This document shows, one piece after another, positions 12,085 to 19,104 of a DNA stretch of 20,531 bases. The stretch's first letter is position 1, and each line of letters begins with the position of its first letter. The notes under the pieces were generated by a model. The model worked only from the letters and a program-made list of their open reading frames with translations, did not search any database and was not told the DNA's origin. The translations under genes were made by a program, and so were the position numbers. This DNA is from Clostridia bacterium (GTDB taxonomy: Bacteria > Bacillota > DULZ01), in the NCBI GenBank assembly GCA_012520135.1, contig JAAYOX010000056.1:1-20531 (forward strand), written 5' to 3'.

Positions 12085-12549
12085 CCGGCGATCTACGTCT
12101 TTGTCCAGCAAAGACTGTAATTCCGTTAAAAAGGAATCAATGTCCTTAAACTCCCGGTATACTGAAGCAAAGCGTACATAAGCCACCGCATCCAATTTTT
12201 GCAACCGCTCCATTACCAGTTCGCCAATCAACCGGGTGGATACTTCCCTGTCCATAGTATTATACAGCTCTTTTTCAATATCCTGGACCAACTGCTCTAC
12301 TTTCGCCAACTCTACCGGCCGTTTTTCGCAGGATTTGATGATCCCTTTAGTCAGCTTGTCCGAGTCAAAGACTTCCCGCTGTCCATTCTTTTTAACAACT
12401 ACCAGGGGCACACCTTCCAGTTTTTCGTAAGTAGTAAACCGTTTGCCACAAGCCAAGCACGCTCGCCTTCTCCTAATAGAGGTGCCTTCTTCAGTTGGTC
12501 TTGTATCCTGAACTTTGGATTCGACATGAAGGCAAAATGGACATTTCAT
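12064..12549 (-). CDS. nrdR: Ribonucleotide reductase transcriptional repressor NrdR
   Basis: Zinc-ribbon and ATP-cone repressor of ribonucleotide reductase genes, sensing dATP/ATP. The zinc ribbon has Cys3/Cys6 (MKCPFCLH) and Cys31/Cys34 (RRRACLACGKRFTTYEKL). The ATP-cone covers about residues 49-139 (PLVVVKKNGQREVFDSDKL, TRLIGELVMERLQKLDAVAY, VRFASVYREFKDIDSF). ATG 12549 follows AAAGGGGG. Homologues usually end soon after FLTEL; here a tail LLDKDVDRRQKAHRC follows, giving 161 residues. The last codons and the stop lie inside the palindromic repeat at 12003-12084, so the tail appears to have been supplied by the element. It has its own promoter. Confidence 0.96.
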   Translation of the reverse strand: MKCPFCLHVESKVQDTRPTEEGTSIRRRRACLACGKRFTTYEKLEGVPLVVVKKNGQREVFDSDKLTKGIIKSCEKRPVELAKVEQLVQDIEKELYNTMDREVSTRLIGELVMERLQKLDAVAYVRFASVYREFKDIDSFLTELQSLLDKDVDRRQKAHRC

Positions 12550-12607
12550 TGATGGACCCCCTTTAGGTCATAAGTAATTATTTGATAGAAATTTCTGCAT
12601 ATTTATT

Positions 12608-12637
12608 ATTATAATTTTCTTTCAGCAACCCTGTCAA
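12608..12637 (-). promoter_or_regulatory. Sigma-A promoter of nrdR
   Basis: TTGACA (12637-12632), 18-bp spacer, TATAAT (12613-12608). It lies about 60 bp upstream of nrdR in an AT-rich gap after ymxH. Confidence 0.75.
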
Positions 12638-12685
12638 ATAACAAATAGATAACCAATTTATTACAATATGCTTATTTCATTCCCG

Positions 12686-12946
12686 CTATAGCCCGTGTTT
12701 CGGCTCCGTATAGCCGGGAACCTCAACCAGGATAACATCGACACCCAATTTCCTAATTCTTTCCCAAGGAATCACGATATCATCATTTTTGCTTAAAAAA
12801 CCCATAAAGCGGCCTGTGCCCGGCAAAATAATGGATTTCACCCGGCCTTCCTCCAAATCCAAATCTATATCTTTAATCATACCTAATCTTCGCCCGTCTA
12901 CAATGTTAACCACATCTCGCATTCTTAAATCTGAAACCTTCAACAC
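12686..12946 (-). CDS. ymxH: YlmC/YmxH family sporulation protein (PRC-barrel)
   Basis: An 86-residue PRC-barrel protein: MLKVSDLRMRDVVNIVDGRR, LGMIKDIDLDLEEGRVKSII, then DDIVIPWERIRKLGVDVILV. This is the YlmC/YmxH pattern found in spore formers, often next to sigG as here; the molecular role is unknown. Start GTG 12946 has GGAGGTG 6 nt upstream. It is separated from spoIIR by an intrinsic terminator and about 115 nt, so it probably has its own promoter, but I could not identify one with confidence. Confidence 0.9.
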   Translation of the reverse strand: MLKVSDLRMRDVVNIVDGRRLGMIKDIDLDLEEGRVKSIILPGTGRFMGFLSKNDDIVIPWERIRKLGVDVILVEVPGYTEPKHGL

Positions 12947-13028
12947 CTAAAGCACCTCCATTTTGAAACCCGGTCCTAGTCAATATATATGAAGCAAGTC
13001 CTAAAATAGTGCACGTACCGTTCAATTA

Positions 13029-13062
13029 TCCAAAAAATAGAAAATCCGCCGGACAGCGGATT
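13029..13062 (-). terminator. Intrinsic terminator of sigG-spoIIR
   Basis: AATCCGC (13062-13056 read on the minus strand) pairs with GCGGATT (13049-13043), loop 6 nt, followed by TTTTCTATTTTTT. The stem begins inside the spoIIR stop codon. Confidence 0.75.
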
Positions 13063-13660
13063 ATCGATTTTGGAGTAACTCCAGGATTTTGAATCTGAAC
13101 TCGGGCTTATAAGGCGAAGGCTCCTTGCCTCCTTCTCTAACAGTTCTAAGTACTTCTTCAATACTGGCATCGTCAGGCACCCCTTGGGCAACATCAACAA
13201 AACATAATGGTGGAAACAATACACACCACCAATTGGCGCCCTGGCCCGAACCCAGTATCACACGGACTGCCTGGTATTCCCCGGCAGGCAGTATTAAGGA
13301 TCCATAAGCTTTGACCGGAAAAGGAAAAGTACCATATTCTACTTTGACCGGCACATCTTTGCCCAATTCCAGTAAATAATTTTCCGCCACTTGCTGAATT
13401 CGATCCAGGCTATTGTTAATCATTCTCTCGGCTTCAGCCGGATCCCGGCGTTCCTGGAAATCCTTTTGCAGCTCATGCAGGATCACATCCCGCACTTCAT
13501 ACTTAAGCTCCTGGTCTTCATCTAAATCTGAATTAGCTATTACATGCAAACGGATCAGATTATCAGGATTGTAAGCAACTTCACTCTCCCGGCTATGAAC
13601 CAACTGCCCTGCCAGCAGAATCAACCCTACCAGCAATATTCCCCCCACTATTTTTCTCAC
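13061..13660 (-). CDS. spoIIR: Stage II sporulation protein R
   Basis: A 199-residue secreted or membrane-attached signal protein made in the forespore; it triggers SpoIIGA in the mother-cell membrane to process pro-sigma-E. An N-terminal hydrophobic segment (residues 4-21, IVGGILLVGLILLAGQLV) acts as signal/anchor. The SpoIIR core is clear: NLIRLHVIANSDLDEDQELK, YEVRDVILHELQKDF, and the conserved KVEYGTFPFPVKAYGSLILP, AGEYQAVRVILGSGQGANWW, CVLFPPLCFVD. The start is GTG 13660 after GGGGG. Only 18 nt separate it from the sigG stop, so both are probably read from the sigma-F promoter at 14497-14525. The gene ends at the terminator overlapping its stop codon. Confidence 0.95.
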   Translation of the reverse strand: MRKIVGGILLVGLILLAGQLVHSRESEVAYNPDNLIRLHVIANSDLDEDQELKYEVRDVILHELQKDFQERRDPAEAERMINNSLDRIQQVAENYLLELGKDVPVKVEYGTFPFPVKAYGSLILPAGEYQAVRVILGSGQGANWWCVLFPPLCFVDVAQGVPDDASIEEVLRTVREGGKEPSPYKPEFRFKILELLQNR

Positions 13661-13678
13661 AGTTAAATCCCCCTCATT

Positions 13679-14452
13679 TTATACATATTTCCGCATATGG
13701 GCTAAGGCCGCTTTCTCCAAACGTGATACTTGAGCTTGGGAAATGCCGATTTCCTCAGCTACTTCCATTTGTGTTTTCCCGTCGAAAAACCTTAAAGTCA
13801 AAATCATTTTTTCACGTTCACTGAGTTTTGCCAGAGCCTCCTGTACGGCGATTTCTTCCAGCCAACTGCTGTCCACATTCTTATCGTCTCCGATTTGATC
13901 CATCACGAAGATTGGATCTCCGCCATCGTGGTAAATGGGCTCGAACAACGACACAGGCTCCTGAATAGCATCCAACGCAAACACAATGTCTTCTTGAGGC
14001 ATACCCAGTTCCTTGGCGATTTCTGCGATAGACGGTTCCCTGGAATACTTACTGACTAAAGAATCTCTTACTTGCAACGCCTTATAAGCTATATCCCTCA
14101 AGGAACGACTGACCCGGATAGGGTTGTTGTCCCTCAGATACCGTCTAATCTCCCCGATAATCATGGGCACCGCATAAGTGGAAAACCTGACATTTTGGCT
14201 TAAATCAAAGTTGTCAATGGCTTTCATCAAGCCAATACAGCCGACTTGGAATAAGTCGTCTACATACTCCCCCCGGTTAGTAAATCTTTGAATTACACTT
14301 AACACCAAGCGAAGGTTACCGCTGGCCAGTTGTTCCCTGGCACTCATATCTCCCTCTTGCATGGCTTGAAAGAGCTTCCGCATTTTCTCGTTGCCTAGTA
14401 CAGGTAATTTGGACGTATTAACTCCGCAGATTTCGACCTTGTTAACTAGCAT
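13679..14452 (-). CDS. sigG: RNA polymerase sporulation sigma factor G
   Basis: Late forespore sigma factor, 257 residues. It begins MLVNKVEICGVNTSKLPVLG, nearly the same as B. subtilis sigma-G. Region 2 is highly conserved (SVIQRFTNRGEYVDDLFQVG, CIGLMKAIDNFDLSQNVRFS, TYAVPMIIGEIRRYLRDNNP). Region 3 covers SLFEPIYHDGGDPIFVMDQI, and region 4 has the helix-turn-helix KTQMEVAEEIGISQAQVSRL. The ATG 14452 is chosen over 14491 because GGAGGG lies 10 nt upstream and the protein then aligns with known sigma-G from its first residue. It lies after sigE as in B. subtilis, and the intergenic DNA carries a sigE terminator and a sigma-F/G promoter. Confidence 0.98.
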   Translation of the reverse strand: MLVNKVEICGVNTSKLPVLGNEKMRKLFQAMQEGDMSAREQLASGNLRLVLSVIQRFTNRGEYVDDLFQVGCIGLMKAIDNFDLSQNVRFSTYAVPMIIGEIRRYLRDNNPIRVSRSLRDIAYKALQVRDSLVSKYSREPSIAEIAKELGMPQEDIVFALDAIQEPVSLFEPIYHDGGDPIFVMDQIGDDKNVDSSWLEEIAVQEALAKLSEREKMILTLRFFDGKTQMEVAEEIGISQAQVSRLEKAALAHMRKYV

Positions 14453-14496
14453 TGGCCGCCCGCCCTCCAAACCGGAAGTGTATTTAATCATTCTTA

Positions 14497-14525
14497 ATTA
14501 TTACCACCGGGGGATTCTTTTATAC
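14497..14525 (-). promoter_or_regulatory. Sigma-F/sigma-G type promoter of sigG-spoIIR
   Basis: GTATA (14525-14521), 15-bp spacer, GGTAATAAT (14505-14497). This fits the sigma-F/G consensus GYATA-N15/16-GGNNANANT at every defined position. Its predicted start is about 14490, 38 nt before the ATG. It fits the known sigma-F control of sigG and spoIIR. Confidence 0.8.
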
Positions 14526-14553
14526 AATCCGGAAAAAAGTAGGGGTAAAATAG

Positions 14554-14580
14554 AAAAAGACCACCATTATTTGGTGATCT
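14554..14580 (-). terminator. Intrinsic terminator after sigE
   Basis: AGATCACCA (14580-14572) pairs with TGGTGGTCT (14566-14558), one T-G wobble, 5-nt loop, followed by TTTTC. It separates spoIIGA-sigE from sigG. Confidence 0.65.
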
Positions 14581-14582
14581 CA

Positions 14583-14788
14583 GTTTGTTGACAAGTTACA
14601 ATTTCCCAATCGGTGTTAATCGTGGGCTTCAGAGGAGCCCGGTTTGGGGATGAGCTCAGTCGCCTTCGGCTGCCTCCGAAATCGCACCCTGCGGGTGCTC
14701 ATGCCGTCGGCATTTTACCTCAGGCTCCTTCGCTCTTTTGATTTTGGCTCCAATTCAGCCCTTCGATTAACACCGAACGGCTTTTTAC
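14583..14788. repeat. Palindromic repeat element, long copy with structured interior
   Basis: The outer stem is TCGGTGTTAATCG (14610-14622) with CGATTAACACCGA (14764-14776), 13 bp perfect. The left flank TTTGTTGACAAGTTACAATTTC and right flank GGCTTTTTACG match the element at 12003-12084. The interior of about 140 nt holds nested stems: GGAGCC/GGCTCC (14634-14639/14746-14751), GCACCC-TGC-GGGTGC (14684-14698), ATGCCG-T-CGGCAT (14701-14713) and a GCCTTCGGC hairpin. No reading frame is supported. It fills most of the sigE-sigG gap. Confidence 0.7.
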
Positions 14789-14802
14789 GCACAGTCTGAT
14801 GT

Positions 14803-15537
14803 TTACTCCATTTTAATAATCTCCTTGCGGAGGCGTTTGATGATTCGTTTTTCCAACCGGGAAATGTATGATTGAGAAATGCCTAAAATGTCGGCAACCT
14901 CTTTTTGGGTTTTCTCGGCCCCGTCCACCAGGCCAAACCGGAACTCCATGATTTTTTTCTCCCTGGCCGACAGTTTTTTCAAGGCTTGCCTTAACAGTTT
15001 CCGGTCTACCTCTTCCTCAATCGATTTATAAATAATATCATTTTCCGTTCCCAAGACATCGGACAAAAGCAACTCATTACCGTCCCAATCAATATTTAAA
15101 GGTTCATCAAAGGAGACTTCCGCTTTAGTCTTGTTATTGCGCCGCAAGTACATGAGGATTTCGTTTTCAATACAGCGGCTGGCATAAGTGGCAAGTTTAA
15201 TTTTCTTTTTAGGATCAAAAGTGTTCACCGCCTTAATCAATCCTATTGTGCCAATGGACACTAGATCCTCAATGCCAATACCGGTATTCTCAAACTTGCG
15301 AGCAATATACACCACCAAGCGCAGATTCCGTTCGATTAGCTCTCCTTTTACCGTTAAATCTCCATGCTCCAGGCGGCCGATCAAAAAAACTTCCTCGTCG
15401 CTGGACAGGGGTGGAGGCAATGCCTCACTGGAGCCCACATAGTAAATATCTTCGATTAGGGATAACCCTTTAAGTATTCTAATGATTTTTAACCGGAGCA
15501 TCCATTTCAACCGGGTTAACTGTACCCACTTCATCAT
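14803..15537 (-). CDS. sigE: Pro-sigma factor E (mother-cell sigma)
   Basis: Early mother-cell sigma factor made as an inactive precursor, 244 residues. The N-terminal basic, amphipathic pro-sequence of about 30 residues (KWVQLTRLKWMLRLKIIRIL) precedes YYVGSSEALPPPLS, which matches mature sigma-E; SpoIIGA is expected to cut just before it. Regions 2 to 4 follow: ERNLRLVVYIARKFENTGIG, IGTIGLIKAVNTFDPKKKIK, LATYASRCIENEILMYLRRN, EPLNIDWDGNELLLSDVLGT, and the helix-turn-helix KTQKEVADILGISQSYISRL. ATG 15537 overlaps the spoIIGA stop by 4 nt (ATGA), so translation is coupled to the protease that activates the product. A terminator lies beyond the palindromic element downstream. Confidence 0.98.
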   Translation of the reverse strand: MMKWVQLTRLKWMLRLKIIRILKGLSLIEDIYYVGSSEALPPPLSSDEEVFLIGRLEHGDLTVKGELIERNLRLVVYIARKFENTGIGIEDLVSIGTIGLIKAVNTFDPKKKIKLATYASRCIENEILMYLRRNNKTKAEVSFDEPLNIDWDGNELLLSDVLGTENDIIYKSIEEEVDRKLLRQALKKLSAREKKIMEFRFGLVDGAEKTQKEVADILGISQSYISRLEKRIIKRLRKEIIKME

Positions 15538-16484
15538 GCCACCCCCTTTCCTGTCGTCACATGGGTTTGGAGTAGTTCAGGATGCAATAAGGCTTGGTAC
15601 TGCCGGTCCGGGGATAATAATCCCTGGTAAATACCGATCACCACTTTCCGGTGGCACACCGTGGTGTCATCCACTTCTACATACACCTGATCGGCTACCA
15701 ATCCCGGCAACAACCCCTGTCTATTACCCAGGGAATGAAAGGGAAGCATACGAATCCGGGTTTCCCAGGGAGTGCCCCTCAGCACATTGCCTAGCCCTTC
15801 CAAGCCCTTCCCTTTCGCCGCTTGTAATACACAGTTCAATTCTGCCGGCAGAAACGGTTTCAATACCCCGTACTCCATGATGACTACCGGGCTTTGACTG
15901 AAAGGATCCCGCAGGTGATTGCCCGTGTCTACCAAGGCCCTAGCTGCCACAGTTGATTCCTCAAAACATACTGTCAAGGGCACTGAATACTGAAACTTTT
16001 GAAAATGCTTGCGGTATGCTGAAGCCCCGATGACACTAATGAGCACCAAAATTCCTATCCCCGTCAAAAGCCAGCCTGCCGGAAAATTGATTAAGGCCAT
16101 TACCCCGTTATAAGTAGCTATTGCACCTGCATCCTTCACTAAATAGGCCACTCCCATCACCGCTCCCCCAGCCATAAACGAGATTAGATAAAAACAGCCC
16201 AGAATACGTAAGTATAGCTGCCATGATCGCCAGGCAAAAGCGACTCCGATCATGACCAGGGAAAACAGTATTTTGATCCCGAAAGTAGCCAAGAAACCCA
16301 AAGACGGCAGCACCAATGCCACTGCATACAGAGCCCCGATTAAAGCTCCGGCCGTTATCCTCATATAAGAAAAAGGTAATCGAAGACAGAGGGCAACTGC
16401 CCATAGGATTAACCAGTCCATAACCAGGTTTACTGCCAAAACCATATCCAGGTATATTACCGGATTACCTCCCATTATCCCCAT
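15534..16484 (-). CDS. spoIIGA: Sigma-E processing peptidase SpoIIGA
   Basis: Membrane aspartic protease that removes the pro-sequence of sigma-E. The N-terminal half has five or so membrane segments starting VIYLDMVLAVNLVMDWLILW and ending near GWLLTGIGILVLISVIGA. The C-terminal protease domain carries AARALVDTGNHLRDPFSQSP with the catalytic DTG, then VVIMEYGVLKPFLP, RIRMLPFHSLGNRQGLL and KVVIGIYQGLLSP. The start is ATG 16484 or 16475; both are just before the family N-terminus. The longer frame to 16556 would begin upstream of the predicted -10 at 16539-16534, so it is rejected. It is followed by sigE with a 4-nt overlap, the standard spoIIG operon. Confidence 0.93.
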   Translation of the reverse strand: MGIMGGNPVIYLDMVLAVNLVMDWLILWAVALCLRLPFSYMRITAGALIGALYAVALVLPSLGFLATFGIKILFSLVMIGVAFAWRSWQLYLRILGCFYLISFMAGGAVMGVAYLVKDAGAIATYNGVMALINFPAGWLLTGIGILVLISVIGASAYRKHFQKFQYSVPLTVCFEESTVAARALVDTGNHLRDPFSQSPVVIMEYGVLKPFLPAELNCVLQAAKGKGLEGLGNVLRGTPWETRIRMLPFHSLGNRQGLLPGLVADQVYVEVDDTTVCHRKVVIGIYQGLLSPDRQYQALLHPELLQTHVTTGKGVA

Positions 16485-16533
16485 ACCTTTCTTCGCCGGC
16501 TGAACCTCAGACTCCGAGGAAGCGGTTTTCCCC

Positions 16534-16566
16534 ATTATACAATACAAGCCCGGCAAAAGTTGTCAG
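16534..16566 (-). promoter_or_regulatory. spoIIG-type promoter with wide spacer
   Basis: CTGACA (16566-16561), 21-bp spacer, TATAAT (16539-16534). The B. subtilis spoIIG promoter is known for sigma-A hexamers set unusually far apart (22 bp) and for needing phosphorylated Spo0A. The match in spacing at the orthologous operon supports this call. A clear Spo0A box was not found by eye. Confidence 0.55.
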
Positions 16567-16584
16567 GATTTGGGAGTTGATTAA

Positions 16585-16615
16585 AAAGAAAACCAGGGCT
16601 TATTCAACCCTGGTT
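16585..16615 (-). terminator. Intrinsic terminator of ftsZ
   Basis: AACCAGGG (16615-16608) pairs with CCCTGGTT (16598-16591), 9-nt loop, followed by TTCTTTTT. It stands just after the ftsZ stop and before the spoIIG promoter. Confidence 0.8.
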
Positions 16616-16620
16616 ATTGA

Positions 16621-17667
16621 TTACTTTCTACGCAAAAATGCCGGAATTACTATGTCGTCGCTGGAAAATGGCTTCATCTCCAATTCCGGAGGCATCTTAG
16701 GCATCTTTGATTTCTGATCAAAACCGGTAGCGATCACGGTGATTCTGATTTCATCTTTCAAATCTTCGTCAATCACCGCGCCAAAAATAATATTGGCACT
16801 TTCGGCTGCGGCGGAAGAGATAATTTGAGCAGCCTCATTAACTTCATGGAGACCTAAATCATTTCCGCCGGTAATATTTAACAGGACCCCTTGGGCACCG
16901 TCAATGGATGTCTCCAACAGAGGGCTGGAAATAGCCATGCGGGCGGCTTCTGTAGCCCTCTTTTCCCCGGTTGCTCTACCGATACCCATCAGGGCCGAAC
17001 CGGTCTGGGACATAATGGTCTTGACGTCGGCGAAATCAAGGTTAATCAAACCGGGTATGGCAATCAGGTCGGAAATGCCCTGGACACCCTGTCTTAAAAC
17101 ATCATCGGCAATACGAAAAGCCTCTTTAATAGAGGTTTGCTTATCGGCTACCTGCAGGAGCCGGTCGTTAGGTATCACGATCAGGGTATCTACTTTTTCT
17201 TTTAATTCAACAATGCCTCTTTCTGCCTGGTCTGCCCGCTTTTTGCCTTCAAAACTGAAGGGGCGAGTCACTACACCTACCGTTAATGCCCCCGCTTCCC
17301 TGGCCAACTCGGCTACTACCGGAGTAGCACCGGTACCGGTGCCGCCGCCCATACCTGCCGTCACAAAAACCATATCGGCTCCCTGCAGGATCTTGCTAAC
17401 CTCATCGGCACTTTCTTCAGCCGCTTTTTTACCGATTTCCGGGTTAGCCCCTGCCCCTAACCCTCTGGTCAGCTTGGTGCCAATCTGAAGCTGGTGCTGG
17501 GCATTGCTATATTTTAATGCCTGTTTATCTGTATTAATACTTATAAACTCTACTCCCTGAAGCCCCGCAGCTATCATCCTGTTGACGGCGTTATTTCCCC
17601 CACCGCCAACACCAACAACTTTAATGTTAGCAAATTGATTAAGGTCCTGCTCTTCAAATTCCAGCAT
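16621..17667 (-). CDS. ftsZ: Cell-division protein FtsZ
   Basis: Tubulin-like GTPase that forms the Z-ring, 348 residues. The nucleotide-binding domain shows VVGVGGGGNNAVNRMIAAGL, the tubulin signature GMGGGTGTGATPVVAELARE and the T7-loop NLDFADVKTIMSQTGSALMG. The second domain ends IRITVIATGFDQ. A short linker leads to the conserved C-terminal peptide DDIVIPAFLRRK, the docking site for FtsA, SepF and other partners. ATG 17667 follows AAGGAGGG at about 7 nt. There is no ftsA between sbp and ftsZ; instead there is a 214-nt structured leader. A terminator follows directly. Confidence 0.98.
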   Translation of the reverse strand: MLEFEEQDLNQFANIKVVGVGGGGNNAVNRMIAAGLQGVEFISINTDKQALKYSNAQHQLQIGTKLTRGLGAGANPEIGKKAAEESADEVSKILQGADMVFVTAGMGGGTGTGATPVVAELAREAGALTVGVVTRPFSFEGKKRADQAERGIVELKEKVDTLIVIPNDRLLQVADKQTSIKEAFRIADDVLRQGVQGISDLIAIPGLINLDFADVKTIMSQTGSALMGIGRATGEKRATEAARMAISSPLLETSIDGAQGVLLNITGGNDLGLHEVNEAAQIISSAAAESANIIFGAVIDEDLKDEIRITVIATGFDQKSKMPKMPPELEMKPFSSDDIVIPAFLRRK

Positions 17668-17689
17668 GTAGTACCCTCCTTATTATGCA

Positions 17690-17881
17690 TCGGTTAGTAA
17701 TTATCTGAAAATCAAAAAATGTAACATGCCACAGTTCCTACTGCGGTGGGCTTGTCAGATTCACCAACCCACCAAACGGGAGGGTTGTACACGGAATCCC
17801 CAATTCATCAAGACACTAGAAGAATTCAACACCAAAGGTAAATTCCCTTTTTTTTCAATTAATTTTGTTTGTTTTTAATGG
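17690..17881 (-). other. Structured leader upstream of ftsZ
   Basis: No gene. On the minus strand three hairpins compete for the same bases: AACCC/GGGTT (17786-17782 with 17770-17766), GGTGGG/CCCACC (17773-17768 with 17750-17745), and CCGCAGT/ACTGTGG (17746-17740 with 17735-17729). The second cannot form with either of the others. A T-run (17719-17714) follows the third after 9 nt. I recognise no known riboswitch class and no convincing promoter. Confidence 0.4.
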
Positions 17882-18217
17882 TTACTTTTTGATTAAATAA
17901 CGCCTGATAATACCCAGGTTTTGAAACAAACGTACGCCAAAGACAAAGACGGCAGCCAGGTATAGTTCCACTCCCAATTGATCTCCCATATAGGCCAATA
18001 CACTGGCCATCAGGATATTACTGAAAAATCCCGTCAAGAAGATTGTTTGGTCGAATTTATCCTCCATGGCAGCCCTTAACCCACCAAAAACCGAGTCCAA
18101 AGCAGCCAGTACCCCAATGGAGAGATATTTTGCATAGGCTACCGGCACCTGAAGTGGGTATTGCAGCCCTACAATCATCCCTATTAACAAACCGAGAAAC
18201 GGAAGTAAAATCCACAT
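17882..18217 (-). CDS. sbp: Small basic membrane protein, DUF1290 (Sbp) family
   Basis: A 111-residue membrane protein with three or four hydrophobic segments: WILLPFLGLLIGMIVGL, YLSIGVLAALDSVFGGLRAA, FLTGFFSNILMASVLAYMG and LYLAAVFVFGVRLFQNLG. It ends with a basic tail, RRYLIKK. This is the DUF1290 / small basic protein seen next to ftsQ and ftsZ in Firmicutes; its role is unknown, with division or wall synthesis inferred from context. ATG 18217 is preferred because GGTG lies 6 nt upstream and the family starts MW-PxLGL; the GTG at 18226 is the alternative. Spacing to ftsQ is 15 nt. Confidence 0.9.
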   Translation of the reverse strand: MWILLPFLGLLIGMIVGLQYPLQVPVAYAKYLSIGVLAALDSVFGGLRAAMEDKFDQTIFLTGFFSNILMASVLAYMGDQLGVELYLAAVFVFGVRLFQNLGIIRRYLIKK

Positions 18218-18232
18218 GCAAGCCACCGCTTT

Positions 18233-18985
18233 CTATTGGGCATATTTCACTACCGGTGAACCTCCGAAGCTGACATCGATATATTCCAATTTTGATTTAT
18301 TCACCGTTGCCGCAGCTAAGATTTCCCCCATCAAAGCCGCCTTTTCCTCAACCCGTTCCGCATTGCCGAAATTCACTTGAATACCTTCAACAGTATGCAA
18401 ATAAATTGTGTCATCATGAGATAAATCGATTTCGGCCACTTGTTCTTTTAAAGCCGGAGTAAAAAGGGTCACGAGCTTAATAGCTTCTTCCAATTGTGGT
18501 GAAGTTATTTGGTATCCGGGATGGGATTTTTCTAATGCCAAACCGGTGATAAGAGGCAGGTCTACATCGCTCACCGCCGGCACATGTCTCAGGATATAAC
18601 CCTGCTCATCAACCTGGCAAAATCCTTCAGTTGAAGGAAGCAGAGCAACCGGGGTCCTTTCTTCAATAGTGATGAGAATCTGCCGGGGAAGCTTTCTGGT
18701 CAGCTCCACGTTTTTTACCAGGGGATGCAATAAAATATTCTCCTTACTCCTGTTCAAATCCACCTTAAAGATATTTAAGGCAGGTGGAATATCTGCTAAT
18801 CGAATTAGTTCTTCTTCGCTAACAAATTCATTTCCTTCGGTCATCACCGTCTCTACTTCCCAAAAAGGCGATTGAATAAAATAAAAAAGGGATAAAGACC
18901 CAAGTATAATTAAAAACAAGATGCGAAACACCGGTCGCCGGGGTTTCCTCTTAACCCGGCGCAAGCGTCTTTTGGCCACCACCAC
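18233..18985 (-). CDS. ftsQ: Cell-division protein FtsQ/DivIB
   Basis: A 250-residue bitopic divisome protein that links FtsB/FtsL and wall synthesis. The very basic cytoplasmic tail (RRLRRVKRKPRRP) precedes a single membrane segment (residues 21-40, FRILFLIILGSLSLFYFIQS). The POTRA domain FWEVETVMTEGNEFVSEEEL to LTRKLPRQILITIEERTPVA follows, then the beta domain GFCQVDEQGYILRHV, LPLITGL and LEYIDVSFGGSPVVKY. The start is one of three tandem GTG codons after AAGGAGGTG; the first is used here, but the second or third has better spacing. It has its own promoter after the murA terminator. Confidence 0.95.
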   Translation of the reverse strand: MVVAKRRLRRVKRKPRRPVFRILFLIILGSLSLFYFIQSPFWEVETVMTEGNEFVSEEELIRLADIPPALNIFKVDLNRSKENILLHPLVKNVELTRKLPRQILITIEERTPVALLPSTEGFCQVDEQGYILRHVPAVSDVDLPLITGLALEKSHPGYQITSPQLEEAIKLVTLFTPALKEQVAEIDLSHDDTIYLHTVEGIQVNFGNAERVEEKAALMGEILAAATVNKSKLEYIDVSFGGSPVVKYAQ

Positions 18986-19035
18986 AACACCTCCTTTTAA
19001 GGAAGCTGTATTTGCATTATAGTGGTTCTTTCGTA

Positions 19036-19063
19036 ATTATAACAGAATACCCAGCCTTGTCCA
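19036..19063 (-). promoter_or_regulatory. Sigma-A promoter of ftsQ-sbp
   Basis: TGGACA (19063-19058), 16-bp spacer, TATAAT (19041-19036). It lies between the murA terminator and ftsQ. A second TATAAT (about 19022-19017) lacks a good -35. Confidence 0.65.
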
Positions 19064-19073
19064 AGTTCCCATT

Positions 19074-19100
19074 AAAAAAAGCAGCCACCTTTCCAGCTGC
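19074..19100 (-). terminator. Intrinsic terminator of murA
   Basis: GCAGC (19100-19096) pairs with GCTGC (19085-19081), extended by two G-T pairs, followed directly by seven T (19080-19074). It begins five bases after the murA stop codon. Confidence 0.8.
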
Positions 19101-19104
19101 AAAT

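Noticed and set aside
12976..13224. 82-codon minus-strand frame overlapping the spoIIR 3' end
   Set aside because: Runs in another frame through the spoIIR 3' end and terminator; no family resemblance.
14391..14591. Plus-strand frame across the sigG promoter
   Set aside because: Antisense to the sigG start, with no support beyond being open.
16904..17488. 194-codon plus-strand frame antisense to ftsZ
   Set aside because: Shadow of ftsZ codon bias; serine- and proline-rich with no domain and no ribosome site.
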